A DNA stretch of 64,000 nt from Ciona savignyi. Its lineage: Eukaryota; Chordata; Ascidiacea; Phlebobranchia; Cionidae. Position 1 is the first letter of the stretch, and each line of letters starts with the position of its first letter. The position numbers and the translations under genes were made by a program. The stretch lies in NCBI GenBank assembly GCA_000149265.1, contig CH003350.1, forward strand, positions 110,477 to 174,476. Reading direction: 5' to 3'. Positions 60,323 through 64,000 of this stretch are shown here, one piece after another. The notes under the pieces are model-generated. The model worked only from the letters and a program-made list of their open reading frames with translations. It searched no databases and had not been told where the DNA came from.

Positions 60323-63300
60323 ATGAGTGATCAACCATGTATTAGACTAAATGAATTGAAAGTTGCTGAAAGGCAACCAATCGGCCAAGGCGGTTTCGCC
60401 AAAGTTTACCGAGCATGGCACCCCACACACCACATGGTTGCAGTTAAAATTTTGAACTCGAACCTTGACATGAGGTAAGAAAAATTTATCCGATTTTAAG
60501 TTTTGGTCGGAAACTAAACTTTAATTGTGCCACCTCTACTCTTACTTAATAGATGGTGGGGTCAAGATAACCACTAGGGAATTGGTTGTTTCCTAGGAAA
60601 CGGTACCTTGATTAAACTAAAACAAACAAAAAAACAATGTTAAAAAATGTGTTTGTGCAGTTATTTACTTTATCGTTTCAAAATATAAAAAATTAAGTGT
60701 TCACTTGTGAAAATCCTACAAATATATTTTTTTTTCGGTTATTTTGTTTGTCAAATATTTCCAGTATGATAAAATAGTATATTCCTTTTTTTTATCTAAA
60801 ATAACACAGGACAGTTTTGTCACAAGCAGTTATTTCCAGTTTCAGTTGAATATATAAATCAGACTTCATACAAGTTTCGCTAGGTAGCCTACCTTGTACA
60901 AGGACACAATCGCCTTCAATCTCATACCACTCAAATTCTTTATCTTACATTTTTGATTTATATGGATTTCATTCTATTTTTTAAAGTTTTTTCCTCTTAT
61001 GCTAGGGGAATAAAAATGGTCCCAATGAAGATTAGTGTTTTTACTCTAATGCTGCTACAACTCCACTAAATACTTTTACCTAGATACTTAAATTGCAACA
61101 TTAGGTTAAAAAATTGATTAAGCAACCTTAAATATTCATGAAATGTGTGATGTCTAAGTACATCATACAGTCCCTAAGATTATAAATAGATTCTGCATTA
61201 ATATATTATAACATCCATCTTAACAGACAATTTGAATCTGAAAGAAGAATTCTTAATTCAGCCCATGCAGCAAACGCCTGTCTACCCTATTATGGCTATA
61301 TTTCTGAAAATTGGAGAGGATTACATTATAACGGACTGATGTTTAAATTTATGGAGTGTGTGGGTCATTGTATGAGCTTCTATACCGCCACAATGTAAGA
61401 TCTATTTGTTTAACTTTAATGATTTTGATTCTTAACCTTCCTAATTTCTATGGTTTTAGGTTTACCCAGAAAATTGCCTTGCATTTCGAATGCTGTATGA
61501 TATCAGTGAAGGGATGCAAAAATTGCATGAGATCAATCGTGATAATCGAGTATTGCACTGTGACCTTAAACCTGGCAACATTTTGCTTGATTCTGATCTT
61601 CATGCAAAGGTAAAAATTGTTAATTTTTTTCATACAGGTGGAATATTTTCCAAGAGGTTAACTTTTATTTTATACATGGTTAATAAATTAGCCATATTGA
61701 TGTCATTAGTAAATATAATAAGTATTATTTGATAATAACTAGGCCTGCAATTTTTCTGCGAATGTAAATGCGGGCAATTTTTAAAACATCTCTGTCTTGC
61801 ATAATTCCATCATAATCATAATAAACAGGAATTATTTAATATACCTACAGTTTGTGGTGGTTGCAGTTGCAGTTCCAACAATGTAGTGTACTGATTGTGA
61901 TTATAAAGTCTAGCAAAAGAAATGAGCCATGTTTCTGGCTTCAAAAGTGATCTTCAACATCAACACTGTTGCTGAGCAATGCTCAAAAGCTTGCGAATTA
62001 CAGCCTTGGATAATTAAATATATAATATATTAGCAATATTTCAACAAGCAGACTGAGCATTTACAGTTAAATTATTTAGTTATATAGGACTTGACCTGGT
62101 TAATACATATTTATTTAAACTCTTTTGTTTTTAATTCTCGGTATATGAAAAGCTCTGTGACTTTGGAGGTTCCATGTTTGCGACCGTCACAGAATGTCGC
62201 CACCGAGTTATAAAAACTGACCCGACTGGAACAAAAACGGTTCATTACTGTGCACCAGAATTTTTTCAAGATAACTTTCGAAGAACGAGCAAATATGATG
62301 TCTACAGGTAGGTGTGTACTGTGTAGGCATAGAACGGACCAGAAAAGAAAACAAAAATATTCCGCTGTATAAAATGTTCAACAAACTGCAATCTTCATTG
62401 GGAAAGGTAATCTGATAGTTTTTACTGATGTTATAACAATTGTTGTGGACTTGTGGTCTCATATGGATAATTATTAGTATCCTATATCCTAAATGCCATT
62501 ATATGTATGGTGCATTTTAGAGATGTTGTGTTTTTTATAATTGTGGCCTTTTGTTTCTAGTTTTGCAATAGTAGCATGGGGATTGCTGGCTAGAAGCTTG
62601 CCATATGTGGGTAAGAAAATTTTACAAACAAGTATTTTTTTAAATTTTTTTTTATACTTTGTTTAACCTATATTTGTTTATAGATATATTTACATAAATG
62701 GCCTACCGTGATGTTGCATTTAAAAACACATAAAGGTTATTTTTCTGGTAACCAGTTTATGTAAGTTTATTTAAGACTGTCAAAATGCCAACTTTCAAAC
62801 AAATTACAGACTTAACTAAATTGCATTTTTTAATTTGAATTAAGGTAAAATGGACATAGATCCAATAACCTGTATGTAGTAGTGATTTTGTAAACCTATA
62901 TCTATTAAATAAAGGCAAGTCATAGGAATTTTTATTGCACTTCGTGTGTGGATCCTGAAGTTTATAAATAATTTTCACTTTCTGTTTTAAATTGATAGTT
63001 GACCTTGTGGATTATAATCTTGTTGTCCAGACCAGATGCCATACAGTCCGATTGCTAAAAGTTCTTTGAAGTTAAAAGATTAGATTTCTGAATATTCACC
63101 AGTACATCTGCTGATAACGAATAAAAAGCTACAGAATTTTCTTGTTTTATCCTGTAAAGTAGTATTATTCGTCAAGATTTTAAATTTTTCTAACAATGGT
63201 GTGAATAACCTTTTGCAGATCTAGTAAAAAGTTTTAAAGACTGCTACTAATGTTTTATATGAAAGGTTTTGTAATAAATGTGAAAAGGAGTACCACATAC

Positions 63301-63532
63301 ATATTATATTGCCATTAAAGACAAAAATATCTAATAAATCATAACAGACGCATTTTTTTAGTCCATTTTAACTAATGTTGAGTTTTTAAAGATCGAACTG
63401 TTGACGAAGTAAAATTGTTTGTTACTGGGGGTGGAAGGCCAGATATAAACTCTATCATGGATAATGAGTGTATAAAAGAGTTGATACAGAGATGTTGGGA
63501 CCAGTCATCATCAGCAAGACCTGATTTTCGTG
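60323..63532 (+). CDS. RIPK-like protein kinase, 5' part (gene continues past window)
   Basis: Exons 60323-60474, 61227-61394, 61460-61609, 62153-62307, 62561-62610 and 63392-63532. Kinase landmarks: PIGQGGFAKVYRAW (glycine loop), VAVKIL (Lys), FESERRIL (alpha-C Glu), FMECGSLYELL (hinge), VLHCDLKPGNILLD (catalytic loop, non-RD), LCDFGGS (DFG), YCAPEFF (APE), KYDVYSFAIVAWGLL (DxxSFG type), TGGGRPD and CWDQSSSARPDF. The pattern and non-RD loop fit the RIPK group of innate-immune and death kinases. Exon 2 has an extra GT: GAGTGTGTGGGTCA must lose two bases to read ECGSLYELL. The last exon seen ends in phase 1 at 63532; C-terminal domains, which would tell the subtype, lie outside. Confidence 0.82.
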
Positions 63533-64000
63533 GTAGGTTTCAATATCTGGAATAAACTTTTTGGCTTTTATCAGAGCATATGATCATGTGTACAAAACAT
63601 GTTACATAATTATAAATATTGCTTATAATTAAGGGTATTCCATAGATTATTCAAAAACTTTGTATTACTTAATACAACTTAAGTTATGCTAAGTATGTAA
63701 ATAAGGAACATTAGCTTGTATGATAAATCAAAATACATGACACCATGGATCGTACATAATTTCCTTAATAGCACTAATAATAAATAATAATAAGCTAGGA
63801 CTACATTTTTTGCGACCATTACTTCACAAAAACAAGTGATTCTATGAGTATTCTGTGTAGCAATTCGTTTGTATTTGCAAGTTTTCCTGATAAAATAATG
63901 TGTCAATGGCACGATAATCGCAATACGCATTTATTTTTTTGTGTTGCAAATTTTTATTAATCTTGGACATTTCTCCATTTGTATCTTTTCACTCATTACA
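63533..64000. other. intron of the kinase gene (partial)
   Basis: AT-rich DNA after the donor at 63533; no further exon recognised before the window ends. Confidence 0.4.

Noticed and set aside
1-64000. CRISPR arrays, bacterial operons, rRNA or convincing free-standing tRNA genes
   Set aside because: No regularly spaced short repeats with unique spacers, no prokaryotic gene layout and no full cloverleaf were seen; tRNA-like boxes belong to SINEs.

Overview
The window looks like nuclear DNA of an ascidian tunicate, most likely Ciona or a close relative. It is AT-rich with short GT-AG introns. A COA6 gene is followed after 2 bp by WDR54, which resembles the operons known in Ciona. The repeats are of the MITE, SINE and LINE types seen in small chordate genomes. 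The species call is inference. There is a 100-N assembly gap at 8347-8446, and three coding places need a 1-2 nt correction, so the sequence may contain errors as well as real lesions.

Layout: 1-5.9 kb is gene-poor and transposon-rich (hAT/ZNF862-like remnant, inverted minisatellite arrays, a 207-bp MITE, a SINE piece). From 5937 to 44075 (+) runs one very large membrane-protein gene, reconstructed here as about 61 exons and roughly 3,250 residues. It begins with a predicted signal-peptide exon (5937-6009), then a 5.9-kb first intron filled with about 335-bp satellite-like repeats. Three tandem cassettes follow, each made of several sushi/CCP exons, one divergent CCP, one EGF and one SEA domain (11.9-16.6, 16.8-25.9 and 26.0-32.4 kb). 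After them come EGF domains, then NIDO, AMOP and VWD (the MUC4/SUSD2 core), more EGF domains, a second kind of SEA domain with an intact GSVIV motif, a ZP domain, an RKKR furin-type site, a last EGF and a transmembrane anchor with a short tail. All cassette units start and end in phase 1, so they can be duplicated or skipped without breaking the frame. A transposon with a Brinker-type DNA-binding reading frame sits in five of the cassette introns and was copied along with the exons.

Tail to tail with it, 52304-44575 (-) is a complete 14-exon immunoglobulin-superfamily receptor of nectin/CADM type (632 residues) with a PDZ-ligand-like C terminus. Next come CIAPIN1/anamorsin (58275-54765, -, 7 exons, 275 residues), then head to head with it COA6 (58813-59070, +) and WDR54 (59073-60080, +). 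Last is the 5' part of a RIPK-like kinase gene (60323 onward, +) that runs off the right edge.

How they fit together: the giant protein and the IgSF receptor are both cell-surface recognition-type molecules and neighbours. The modular, recently expanded ectodomain plus ZP, furin site and TM recalls ascidian egg-coat proteins, but no function is shown by the sequence. CIAPIN1 and COA6 share a short divergent promoter region and both are small redox/metal-linked assembly factors.
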